64,000 nucleotides of DNA from Elusimicrobiota bacterium. Lineage in GTDB: Bacteria > Elusimicrobiota > Elusimicrobia > UBA1565 > UBA9628. The stretch spans positions 59,848 to 123,847 of the forward strand of contig DAHZHT010000004.1 of NCBI GenBank assembly GCA_027406905.1, in the 5' to 3' direction. Within the stretch, counting starts at the first letter, position 1. Every line of letters begins with the position of its first letter. Both the position numbers and the translations under genes were made by a program. The notes under the pieces were generated by a model, which worked only from the letters and a program-made list of their open reading frames with translations, was not told the DNA's origin and ran no database searches. Positions 1 through 7,264 of this stretch are shown one piece after another.

Positions 1-297
1 GCGTTCATTTTAAAGCTCCGTGAAACGACAATAGGGATCAAAAAATGCGGACATCTTATTCATACTATAACTCTTTTTCGCGATTTTTTAAATAGGGTAG
101 GGTTTTCTCCTTTCCGAGCGGGTAAAAACTGCGTGATTGGGAGGATTTTATCATCGGGGATTGGGTTATTTTGATGGCCCAGAAATTCGCCATGACCGCG
201 GGATATGAAAGGATAAAACGCTTGGAATGTGATGAGGCGTTCTTCGTTCTCTGAACCCGCGATCCCACCACCTCTTTTGGGCAAAATAACGCGAGCG
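1..297. other. Left edge, no recognisable gene
   Basis: About 300 bases at the window edge in which I see no convincing gene. Minus-strand reading frames are open across parts of it (for example 383 down to 60, which would need a TTG start without a ribosome binding site), but their residue composition matches no family I know and the frames overlap each other. A short T-rich stretch near 61-90 and a purine-poor segment are the only visible structure. It may be the decayed 3' part of a gene that began at 405. Confidence 0.4.
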
Positions 298-405
298 TTA
301 AAAGAGGCGGCGCGGCGGCCACCGGAACCCAAGCGAGGATTTATCATCCTTGATTCCGGCAACGGCGTTCGTCTCTCCGTCAACGCTAGCTTTTTGGTCT
401 TTCAT
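298..405 (-). CDS. Small ORF, 35 codons, unknown
   Basis: This minus-strand ORF starts with ATG at 405 behind a very good ribosome binding site (GGAGG at 410-414, four bases before the start) and lies directly downstream of the receiver gene ending at 453. The 35-residue product is hydrophilic at its N-terminus and ends in an Arg/Pro/Trp-rich tail, with no recognised domain. The strong initiation signal but very short frame suggests either a genuine small protein or the 5' remnant of a longer gene broken by a frameshift, since another frame stays open to 60. No function is proposed. Confidence 0.35.
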   Translation of the reverse strand: MKDQKASVDGETNAVAGIKDDKSSLGFRWPPRRLF

Positions 406-452
406 ATATCCTCCAATCGTCGTTTTCTCTTTCGCCAGTCTCCTTTCAACAA

Positions 453-878
453 TTAGATCGGCGGTGCTTCGTTTAAGAGGAGCCAATATAACCCGATCTG
501 CCGCGCGGCCTCGGCGAACTGCGCGAATTCCACCGGCTTTCGGATATAGCTGTTAGCGCCGTTTCCGTATCCGGCGATCAAATCCTGCTCTTCCTTGGAT
601 GAAGTCAGGATGATGACGGGGAGAAGTTTTGTCCTCGCGTCGGCGCGCAGACGCTTAAGAACCTCGATTCCGCCGAGCTTCGGCAAATTAAGATCCAAAA
701 GCGCGATCGCGGGCAGCCCGCGCGGACCACGCGAAAAAAGATAATCCAAGGCCTCGGCTCCGTCCTTAACGACGCGGATTTCGTTGGCGATGCCGACTTT
801 TTTAAACGCCCTCAGCGTCAGCTCGACGTCGTCCGGATTATCCTCCACTAGAAGTATCGTTCCATCTCTGGTTTCCAT
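453..878 (-). CDS. Single-domain response regulator, Rcp1-like
   Basis: This is a 141-residue CheY-type receiver with no output domain. The acidic pocket E12-D13, the phospho-acceptor D62 (LLDLNLP) and K114 (RKP) are all present. The spacing and the DNPDDVELT start are typical of Rcp1-like regulators that partner bacteriophytochrome-like kinases. The start at 878 is chosen because GAGGAGG precedes it; longer frames lack such a site. The gene overlaps the end of the upstream histidine kinase gene by 41 bases, so the two are almost certainly co-translated and the kinase is the likely phosphodonor. Receivers of this type act by protein contact or as phosphate relays; the target here is unknown. 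Confidence 0.9.
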   Translation of the reverse strand: METRDGTILLVEDNPDDVELTLRAFKKVGIANEIRVVKDGAEALDYLFSRGPRGLPAIALLDLNLPKLGGIEVLKRLRADARTKLLPVIILTSSKEEQDLIAGYGNGANSYIRKPVEFAQFAEAARQIGLYWLLLNEAPPI

Positions 879-2598
879 TGAGCCCTCCTCTTTCGACGCC
901 GCCCAGGGTGAAATAAAGGGCGGCGCCCTTGCCAACTTCACCCTCGGCCCATATCCGGCCCCCATGCCGGTGAACGATGCGGGAAACGATCGCGAGCCCA
1001 AGCCCCTGACCCGGGAAATCGGACTGGGAGTGCAGCCTTTGAAACGGGTCGAATATCTTGTCCACGTATTTCATATCGAAACCCGCCCCGTTGTCCTTGA
1101 CGAAATAGGCCGTCTCGCCGTCTTTTTGCGTTGATCCGATCTCGATTCTGGCGTTTTCCGTTTTGCTCGTGAACTTCCAGGCGTTTCCGATCAGATTTTC
1201 CAGGACAATCTTTAACAAGCCGGGATCTCCAAAGGCTTCTATGCGCACGGGAACTGAAAATTCGACGCGGCGATTGGGTTCGGCCTCCTCGATCTTTTCT
1301 ATGACGGATTTCGCTATTTCGCGGAGATCCGTTTTTTCGCTCTTAATCTCTTGTCTAGTGACATTGGCCAAGGCCAAAAGATCGTCAATGAGTTGCCCCA
1401 TGCGCTGGCAGCCAAGACCGATCCGATTGAGATAATCCTTGCCCTGCTCGCCCAAACGATCGGAATAGTCTTCGATGAGAAAATGGCTAAAGCCCTCGAT
1501 GGCGCGCAAGGGAGCCCGCAGATCGTGCGCGACGGAGTAAGAAAAGGCCTCCAACTCCTTATTGGACTGGGTCAGACTGCCCGCCAGGCTGAGCAGCTTG
1601 CGGTTGAGGCCCTCCATTTGTTCCTGAAGGACTTTTTTGCTCGTGATATTGCTCAATACCACGACGCCGCCCACGCGCTTCCCGTTTTTATTCATCAAGG
1701 GCCGCCCCGTCACGCTGATGAAAATGCCTTCGGGATTTTCGGCATTTTTGATAAAAAATTCGGCCCCGTCGGTTGATTTTCCGCGCAACGCGCAAACCAT
1801 AGGCAGGTCCTCGACCTTGACCAAGGTCGTCTTGTCAGGATAATAAACTCCGTGATTTTTTGCCCAATCTTTCGGATAATCCGATAAATCTCCCTCGCCC
1901 ATTATCTGGCGCGCCATGGGGTTAAAAACGGTAAAGCGTCCGGATTCATCCGCCGCGACCACTCCCTCTCCGAGATCGTGGAGGGCGGACGCAAGGAGAT
2001 TCCCTTGTTTAGTCTTCTCCGATATCTCGCGCTTAAAAAATACGAAAAAAGCGAGGAACAACAAGGCAACCGCGCTCACCCCCCCCGCCGACGCGGCCAA
2101 AATCGTCCTGTCGACAAAGAGCTTCTCCTTGCTCCGGTAACTCGAAAGAATCTGAAGCTCTTCGTTGGCGGCCCCATGAATCGCATCGAGCTTCTTTTTA
2201 ATGCCCGGGCGCGCGGGAACGCCGAGCGCGGGAAAAGAGCCGAGTTGATCGAGGGCGTCACTGATCTCTTTTTCCAGACCGAGGACGCGCCGGCGCTCAA
2301 CCGGGTCATCACGAGTCAGGTCTTTCAAGCGGCTTTGGGCGCTGATAAACTGAGAGAGAGACGCGGCGTAGGGCCGCAAATAAGCCGCCTGCCCAGTTCT
2401 GATATAGTCAGTGACTCCGACATCTCCATTTACGACCAAGGAAGTCGCCCGCTCCAAATCGCCTCGAAGTTCCTCGCAAACGGAGACGACATCGCCCGCA
2501 GCGATGGCGCGGCGCGCGGTCCAATAATAGACCGAGCCGCACACCCAAGTGACGAGCAACGCGAATCCGAACAGCGCGGACAGCGACTTTAGGCTCAT
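838..2598 (-). CDS. Membrane histidine kinase, CHASE3-like sensor plus PAS
   Basis: A 586-residue sensor kinase. The order is: N-terminal membrane helix (about 7-26), a mostly helical extracytoplasmic segment (about 36-160) resembling a CHASE3 domain, a second membrane helix (about 165-188), a PAS domain (about 201-318) and a HisKA/HATPase core with phospho-acceptor H358 in SVAHDLRAPLRAIEGF. The N box (ENLIGNAWKF), G1 (DNGAGF) and G2 (GQGLGLAI) follow. The H-box is of the bacteriophytochrome-like type, matching the Rcp1-like receiver encoded next. The start is odd: a terminator-like hairpin and T-tract directly abut the ATG and no ribosome binding site is visible, while an in-frame stop blocks any earlier start. 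Confidence 0.92.
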   Translation of the reverse strand: MSLKSLSALFGFALLVTWVCGSVYYWTARRAIAAGDVVSVCEELRGDLERATSLVVNGDVGVTDYIRTGQAAYLRPYAASLSQFISAQSRLKDLTRDDPVERRRVLGLEKEISDALDQLGSFPALGVPARPGIKKKLDAIHGAANEELQILSSYRSKEKLFVDRTILAASAGGVSAVALLFLAFFVFFKREISEKTKQGNLLASALHDLGEGVVAADESGRFTVFNPMARQIMGEGDLSDYPKDWAKNHGVYYPDKTTLVKVEDLPMVCALRGKSTDGAEFFIKNAENPEGIFISVTGRPLMNKNGKRVGGVVVLSNITSKKVLQEQMEGLNRKLLSLAGSLTQSNKELEAFSYSVAHDLRAPLRAIEGFSHFLIEDYSDRLGEQGKDYLNRIGLGCQRMGQLIDDLLALANVTRQEIKSEKTDLREIAKSVIEKIEEAEPNRRVEFSVPVRIEAFGDPGLLKIVLENLIGNAWKFTSKTENARIEIGSTQKDGETAYFVKDNGAGFDMKYVDKIFDPFQRLHSQSDFPGQGLGLAIVSRIVHRHGGRIWAEGEVGKGAALYFTLGGVERGGLNGNQRWNDTSSGG

Positions 2599-2621
2599 AA
2601 AAAAGCCGCCCCGCGGGCGGC
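2599..2621 (-). terminator. Intrinsic terminator abutting a kinase start codon
   Basis: On the minus strand a GC-rich hairpin (GCCGCCC, 3-base loop, GGGCGGC; 2605-2621) is followed by six T residues (2599-2604) and then immediately by the ATG of the membrane kinase. It fits a rho-independent terminator for the upstream REC-PAS-kinase gene ending at 2724. Its position also makes it a possible attenuator or translation-blocking hairpin for the downstream gene. The 2622-2723 stretch holds no gene. Confidence 0.7.
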
Positions 2622-2723
2622 GTTACATCCCCCCGGCGCGCGAACCTCCGCATTCGCTCCCACGGGACTTGAGCGCGAACGACCCCGTTGGAAACGGATG
2701 CGGAGGCGCCTGCCTGCCTCGGT

Positions 2724-4277
2724 CTAGTCCGCAGAAGGGACGACCCCCGAAGACAAAGGAGGAGCCTTCGCCTCCGGAATCCCTTTCTCGTCAAACCGAG
2801 GCAAAACGAAATGGACCGACGTTCCCCGCCCTTCCTCGCTGTCAATCCAGATTTTTCCCCCTTGCTGCTCGACGATTTCCTTGCACAGAGCGAGCCCCAA
2901 GCCGGTGCCCTTGTAATCCCCCCGTTTGGGATCGCGGCTCGCCTGCTGGAACTTCACGAAAAGCTTTTCGCGGCGTTCCCTGGGGATTCCCTCGCCATTG
3001 TCGATGACGCTGATTTGTATATAATCGCCCTGAGGCAAGGGAGAAAAGGGATGTAGGGAATCGCGATGTCCATACCTATTGCCCACGTCGGAGGAAACCG
3101 CGCGGGCCTGAAGCGAAATACGGTTATCGGTAAAACGTATGGCGTTGTCGATGAGATTACTGAGAACGTGCCTCAAGGATTCGGGATCAACGCGAGCGGA
3201 GGGCAAATTCTCGGAGACGTTCTCTAAAATCTCGACCCCGCTTTCTTCCGCCAAAATCCGAAAATCGCCAGCGACATCCCTCATGGCGGAGGAAATCGAC
3301 ACTTGCGTAGGGGCAAAAGCGGCGTTCCCCGATTCCAGCCTCGACAAATCCAGCATGCTCTCGAGTATTTTCTTCAGCCGCGCCGACCCTCTGTCCACAA
3401 GTCCGACCAACTCTTGTTGCTTCCGATTGAGCGGACCGCCGGATCCTTCCTTGAACAATCCGACGGCGGTCCTCACCACGGTCACCGGGATGCGCATCTC
3501 GTGCGCCACGGAATTCATCAGTTCATCCTTCAGTTTGTCCATGCGCAATCTTTCCGCGATTTCCGTTCTTAACTGTTCGAGTATCCGCGTTCCCGTAACG
3601 TCCCGGGCCAAGGCCAAGCGAGCCGACGCCCCCTTCCACTGTATATCGGACAGGCGAAATTCAACGATGCAGTCCGGATTCCCCGGAGTTTTGTTTGGAA
3701 CCTTCATTTCCACCGAAGGATGAGGAGGAAGCGCGTAGAGAAACTGCCCGCCAAGAGATTCCGAGGCCCTGATATTCAAAAGCTCTTCCGCCGCCGGGTT
3801 CATATAGAGGACTTCATTTTTGCGGGACAAGACGATAGCCCCCTCGGCCGCCGAGGCGAATATCCCCTGGAGTTGAGAGCCGGCGCGGTATCTCTCGACG
3901 GCGTAACTGACCGCCTTCTTGATGTCTTGAGCGTCGGCCTTGCCCTTCACCTGATAGTCCTGGGCCCCTTCGGCGATGGCCTCAAGTCCCAAACTCTCAT
4001 CCGCGAAACCGGTCAGAACGACGATAGGGACGTCCGGAGCGCGCTCGCGAAGGCTGCGAACCGTTTCTATCCCCCGGCTGTCCGGCAAAATCAGATCCAA
4101 AAGGATAATGTCCGCGTCTTCCTTGGCGAGTTCGCCTATTCCCTCCGAAAGAGTCTGCGCACAGCGACACGCAAATCTAAAAGACGGCCAGCCCGGACTC
4201 GCCAGGAAGCGCAATAAAATCAAAGCGTCGTCCTGGTTGTCCTCAATGAGAAGTACGCGAACGACTTCGTCATCCAT
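2724..4277 (-). CDS. Soluble hybrid REC-PAS-histidine kinase
   Basis: A 517-residue cytoplasmic kinase with no membrane segment. It begins with a receiver domain (about 6-128; acidic pair E12-D13, phospho-acceptor D61 in LLDLILPD, a Lys near 111), then a PAS domain (about 135-232) and a HisKA/HATPase core with H259 in SVAHEMRIPVT and G1/G2 motifs DNGEGIP and GTGLGLAL. The receiver-first layout suggests the kinase is itself switched by phosphorylation from another kinase. It follows the REC-winged-helix gene by 12 bases in the same direction, so both belong to one signalling operon. The last 20 residues are low in complexity. The signal sensed by the PAS domain is unknown. Confidence 0.92.
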   Translation of the reverse strand: MDDEVVRVLLIEDNQDDALILLRFLASPGWPSFRFACRCAQTLSEGIGELAKEDADIILLDLILPDSRGIETVRSLRERAPDVPIVVLTGFADESLGLEAIAEGAQDYQVKGKADAQDIKKAVSYAVERYRAGSQLQGIFASAAEGAIVLSRKNEVLYMNPAAEELLNIRASESLGGQFLYALPPHPSVEMKVPNKTPGNPDCIVEFRLSDIQWKGASARLALARDVTGTRILEQLRTEIAERLRMDKLKDELMNSVAHEMRIPVTVVRTAVGLFKEGSGGPLNRKQQELVGLVDRGSARLKKILESMLDLSRLESGNAAFAPTQVSISSAMRDVAGDFRILAEESGVEILENVSENLPSARVDPESLRHVLSNLIDNAIRFTDNRISLQARAVSSDVGNRYGHRDSLHPFSPLPQGDYIQISVIDNGEGIPRERREKLFVKFQQASRDPKRGDYKGTGLGLALCKEIVEQQGGKIWIDSEEGRGTSVHFVLPRFDEKGIPEAKAPPLSSGVVPSAD

Positions 4278-4289
4278 ACCACGATGGTA

Positions 4290-5057
4290 TCAGGGGACAG
4301 GCGGACTTTCAAGGGTCTTCTTGTCACCCGATGTCACCTGATCACCGTGGGGGTGGGGTTCCTGATACTCCGCGCCCTTCAGCTCGTATCCTTCCGGCGC
4401 GGTCCAGATTCTATGTTTGTGCGAATCTCCCAATTCTTCCCGCAGTCTCTGCACGGCCTTTTTGAGCGCGTCGCAATTTTCGTAGTCTAAATCCTTCATC
4501 AGATGGTCTTTCGAGACCGCCCCCGAGTTCCTCATTAAGCGTTCGATCAAGTCAAAACTTTTAGGCGACAATGTCGCGATCAGGCGCCCGGCAAACCAGA
4601 CCGTCCTCGATTCCGGGTCGGCGCGAACGGAGCCTTTGGATATTTCCTTGCGCCTGGCCTTCTTCCCTTGGTTCGAATCGTCCGGGAATCGAGACAGAGC
4701 GCTTTTAACTTGACTAACCAAGTCATCCATTCTAAACGGCTTATGGAGATAGCTAAAAACGCCCCAGTTCGTGACGGAGCGCCCCAAAGCGTCCGCCTCA
4801 CTCCCATATGCCGAAACGATTATGACCAGAATGTCGCGCGTGGCCGGGGTTTCCCGCATTTTTTTGAGAACCTCGAACCCGTTCATGAGAGGAAGCATGA
4901 TATCAAGGAGAACCAAATCTGGGCGAAGCATGAGAATTTTTTCGTAGCCATCTCTCCCGTTCCAGGAATAATGGACTTCATAACCGCAACGGAACAAGAC
5001 ATCGCCGATCAGATGCTGCATCTCGGGATCATCCTCAATGCTGAGGACCCTGGTCAT
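4290..5057 (-). CDS. Response regulator with OmpR-type winged helix
   Basis: A 255-residue DNA-binding response regulator. The receiver (about 1-118) has the acidic pair E8-D9-D10, phospho-acceptor D52 (LLDIMLP) and K106 (HKPF). After a basic linker rich in Lys and Arg, a winged-helix domain (about 145-232) follows, ending in the RIWTAPEGYEL wing typical of OmpR/PhoB members. The C-terminal 25 residues are a short disordered tail. Its start ATGA overlaps the stop of the PAS gene by four bases, implying translational coupling. It is the only DNA-binding output of the cluster and so the probable transcriptional end point of the neighbouring kinases. Confidence 0.9.
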   Translation of the reverse strand: MTRVLSIEDDPEMQHLIGDVLFRCGYEVHYSWNGRDGYEKILMLRPDLVLLDIMLPLMNGFEVLKKMRETPATRDILVIIVSAYGSEADALGRSVTNWGVFSYLHKPFRMDDLVSQVKSALSRFPDDSNQGKKARRKEISKGSVRADPESRTVWFAGRLIATLSPKSFDLIERLMRNSGAVSKDHLMKDLDYENCDALKKAVQRLREELGDSHKHRIWTAPEGYELKGAEYQEPHPHGDQVTSGDKKTLESPPVP

Positions 5058-5479
5058 GACAGACCGCCTTCAGAAGGTGCGTACGCTGGGGCGCCGCCAC
5101 GCCCCGTGACGTCCTCTATCATCGTGAGGCGCGGCTCGGGGCGTTTTGGATCGGAAGAGGCGAGGGCTATTTTAAGGCAACGAACCCTGATATCGCGGCC
5201 ATTGAGGCGTCCTGAAAAGGTTATGCCGCGCGGTCCTTCGAGCGAAAATCTTACAGGGCAGGATTTTGAGCAGTCAAAACCCTCATCGGTCAAAAGCCGT
5301 CCGCACAAAAAATCGCAAAAGGCCTTTTTCCCGGCTACGTCTTGACCGGCCCCCAAGAACTCTCTCGCGGCCGGATTCCAGTAGAGAATGCGCTCTCCCT
5401 CGGAGATGCAGACGCCGTCTTCAAGACTCTCGAATAACGACGTTAATGCCGCGATTGAGATGCCCTCGGCGCTGGGCAT
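5054..5479 (-). CDS. Stand-alone PAS protein with four-cysteine cluster
   Basis: A 141-residue protein made almost entirely of one PAS domain (about 10-135, with the ILYWNPAAREFLG core). Four cysteines sit in the variable region as C55-x3-C59-x10-C70-x3-C74, a pattern also seen in PAS domains of some sigma54 activators and kinases, where it may bind metal or respond to redox. No kinase or output domain is attached. The start at 5479 is preceded by GGGAGG; an upstream in-frame extension lacks such a site and would run through the promoter. As first gene of the operon it may feed signals to the kinases encoded next. Confidence 0.82.
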   Translation of the reverse strand: MPSAEGISIAALTSLFESLEDGVCISEGERILYWNPAAREFLGAGQDVAGKKAFCDFLCGRLLTDEGFDCSKSCPVRFSLEGPRGITFSGRLNGRDIRVRCLKIALASSDPKRPEPRLTMIEDVTGRGGAPAYAPSEGGLS

Positions 5480-5500
5480 AACCCCTCCCCCAACGACCCC

Positions 5501-5529
5501 ATTATGACTCCGATTTAATCTTTCGTCAA
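5501..5529 (-). promoter_or_regulatory. Sigma70-type promoter of signalling operon
   Basis: Minus strand: -35 TTGACG (5524-5529), 17-base spacer, -10 CATAAT (5501-5506), about 20 bases upstream of the PAS gene start. This is the best promoter match in the left third of the window. The divergent spacer (5480-5626) also holds a perfect 6-bp stem with tetraloop, TGGGCC-TTTC-GGCCCA (5577-5592), and a looser GACCC/GGGTC inverted repeat (5530-5559), either of which could be an operator or terminator remnant. Confidence 0.7.
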
Positions 5530-5626
5530 GACCCAAAAAGGGCCCAGCAAAAATGGGTCCTTTGCCTAAACTCTTCTGGGCCTTTCGGCCCATACGCTTC
5601 TGCGTTAAGAATGTTAAAACAATATC

Positions 5627-7264
5627 ATGAACCTACAAAGGCGCCATACCCAAAAGAGTAACATCAATTCTCAGATATTTTCCATCTTTTTGCCGATCGT
5701 CCTTGTCGCCGCCCAAGCCCGCGGAGAAAGTCTTCGCTCCCAGGAATCTCTACCTCAAGAAATCACGGCCCTCTCCGTCACTAATCCCGCGTCTGCTAAT
5801 TTTTCAGACCCTCTGGAATCCTCGCCCGATCTCAACAACATTACCCCTGACAACCTCATACTTCCCGACGCTCTTTCCTTAGATAAGGAACTGAGAGTTC
5901 CCAAGACCGAAGAAAAAGCGCCGCTCAAAAAAAATTCAACCCCGCTAATTCCAACAACCATTCAAGAATCAGCCAAGAAACTCTCTCATAGATTCAAACA
6001 CATTTTCTCCGCTGTCTCCCGCCCATCCGAAATCAAAAATTCCCAAAAACCGGAAGAGTCTTCTTCTCTCTTTGACGGCGCCAGCCCAGTCTCGGTTCAA
6101 GGATTAGAGCCCCAAAGCACTCCTGAAGAGCGGTCGGGGCTTATCGTCAACGACGACGGCATTGCGGTTTCAGGCAAGGCCGCGGAGTATTATCAAGAGG
6201 TTCACCGCTTCATCGAGGAATACAAGGACAAAATTGATCTCACGGAAAGTCTGGGAGTCATGGACGACTCCTACGCGGATGTTTGGGCCAAACTCAAGGT
6301 CATCGAAAGCGTAGACCCGCATCCTGTCCTTGACCATCACAACGAACATTTGGATGAAACCTTGACCTGGGTAGACGGAATCGCTAATATTGGCGGAAAA
6401 AGAACCGCGATTTACACGCACCGGGTTTTCTTTCACCCCGCGAAAAACCCGCAATCCGAAATTCAGGAAGGCATGCGCCGCGTCAATGGCTATCTCAACG
6501 AGACCACCCGCTATTTTGAAAAGCGCGGAAAAGCCGAACAGGCTTTAGGCCCCTTGGATCAAGTGGTTCTGGGCTTTGACACGCGGGGATACAAGGAAAT
6601 CAAGGACTTTATCAAGACGCGCGAAAAAGAGCTTCAAAAAACGCATGGCGACCGCTTTCGCTTCGTCTATTTAGATGAAGTCGCCGACGTTCCCAAAAAC
6701 CCCACCGACATGCGCGCGGCCTTGAACACCCTTATCGCCCGATACAAGGGCGACTCACTTCAAAAAATAATCGAAGGAGTCATTTACAGCCGCTATACGG
6801 GTTTACTCCTTGAGCTCAAGACCCTGGAACATTATTACAAAGAAAACTATAAAATTCTGCAAAGCGGAAGAGAAATTTTCGATGAAAACGGACATTACGT
6901 GACGGAACTCGACGCCGTGGTCAAAAGTCCGGAAGGCGTGACCTATCTTGTCGAGGCGAAATCATCCCGCGTCCTTTTGCCCCAAGAACGCGTGCTGGAA
7001 GGAAAGATCCTTTATAAATTGGACGCCTATAAAAGAAATCAAGATCTCCTGGAAAAAGAAATCCGCGCTCCCCTCAACGTGGTTTTTTCGATGGACCTTG
7101 GAATCCCCAAGGATTCCGACAGAAAACATGGACGCGGCTCCGAAAGAGCTCTTCGGCAAAAAGAGCTTATGGAATTTTTAAAGGCCCAAGCCCCGATTTT
7201 AAGCCGCCGCTACGGCTTTCCCGTCTCGTTTCTCTTCATCGACGGAAGCGCCGGACAAAATTAG
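5627..7264 (+). CDS. Exported protein with PD-(D/E)XK-like core
   Basis: A 545-residue protein with an N-terminal membrane/signal segment (about 13-30), a long low-complexity Ser/Pro/Lys linker (about 35-170) and a folded C-terminal half. Residues 385-485 show the layout of the PD-(D/E)XK nuclease superfamily: a helix with E396, then D429 (ELDAVV) in a strand, E443-A-K445 (LVEAKSS) and a following helix with YKRNQ. Before it lies an uncharacterised domain (about 180-370). If exported, a nuclease fold on the outside would be unusual. No ribosome binding site precedes the ATG. It is convergent with the next gene, the two stop codons sharing 7261-7264. Function unassigned; the fold call is inferred from motif spacing. 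Confidence 0.75.
   Translation: MNLQRRHTQKSNINSQIFSIFLPIVLVAAQARGESLRSQESLPQEITALSVTNPASANFSDPLESSPDLNNITPDNLILPDALSLDKELRVPKTEEKAPLKKNSTPLIPTTIQESAKKLSHRFKHIFSAVSRPSEIKNSQKPEESSSLFDGASPVSVQGLEPQSTPEERSGLIVNDDGIAVSGKAAEYYQEVHRFIEEYKDKIDLTESLGVMDDSYADVWAKLKVIESVDPHPVLDHHNEHLDETLTWVDGIANIGGKRTAIYTHRVFFHPAKNPQSEIQEGMRRVNGYLNETTRYFEKRGKAEQALGPLDQVVLGFDTRGYKEIKDFIKTREKELQKTHGDRFRFVYLDEVADVPKNPTDMRAALNTLIARYKGDSLQKIIEGVIYSRYTGLLLELKTLEHYYKENYKILQSGREIFDENGHYVTELDAVVKSPEGVTYLVEAKSSRVLLPQERVLEGKILYKLDAYKRNQDLLEKEIRAPLNVVFSMDLGIPKDSDRKHGRGSERALRQKELMEFLKAQAPILSRRYGFPVSFLFIDGSAGQN

Noticed and set aside
879..1001. In-frame N-terminal extension of the Rcp1-like receiver
   Set aside because: It lies inside the kinase gene, adds no conserved residues, and the internal ATG at 878 has GAGGAGG directly upstream.
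2623..2628. ATG-TAA minimal ORF after a G run
   Set aside because: Six bases with a poor spacing to the G run; probably chance, mentioned only with the terminator finding.
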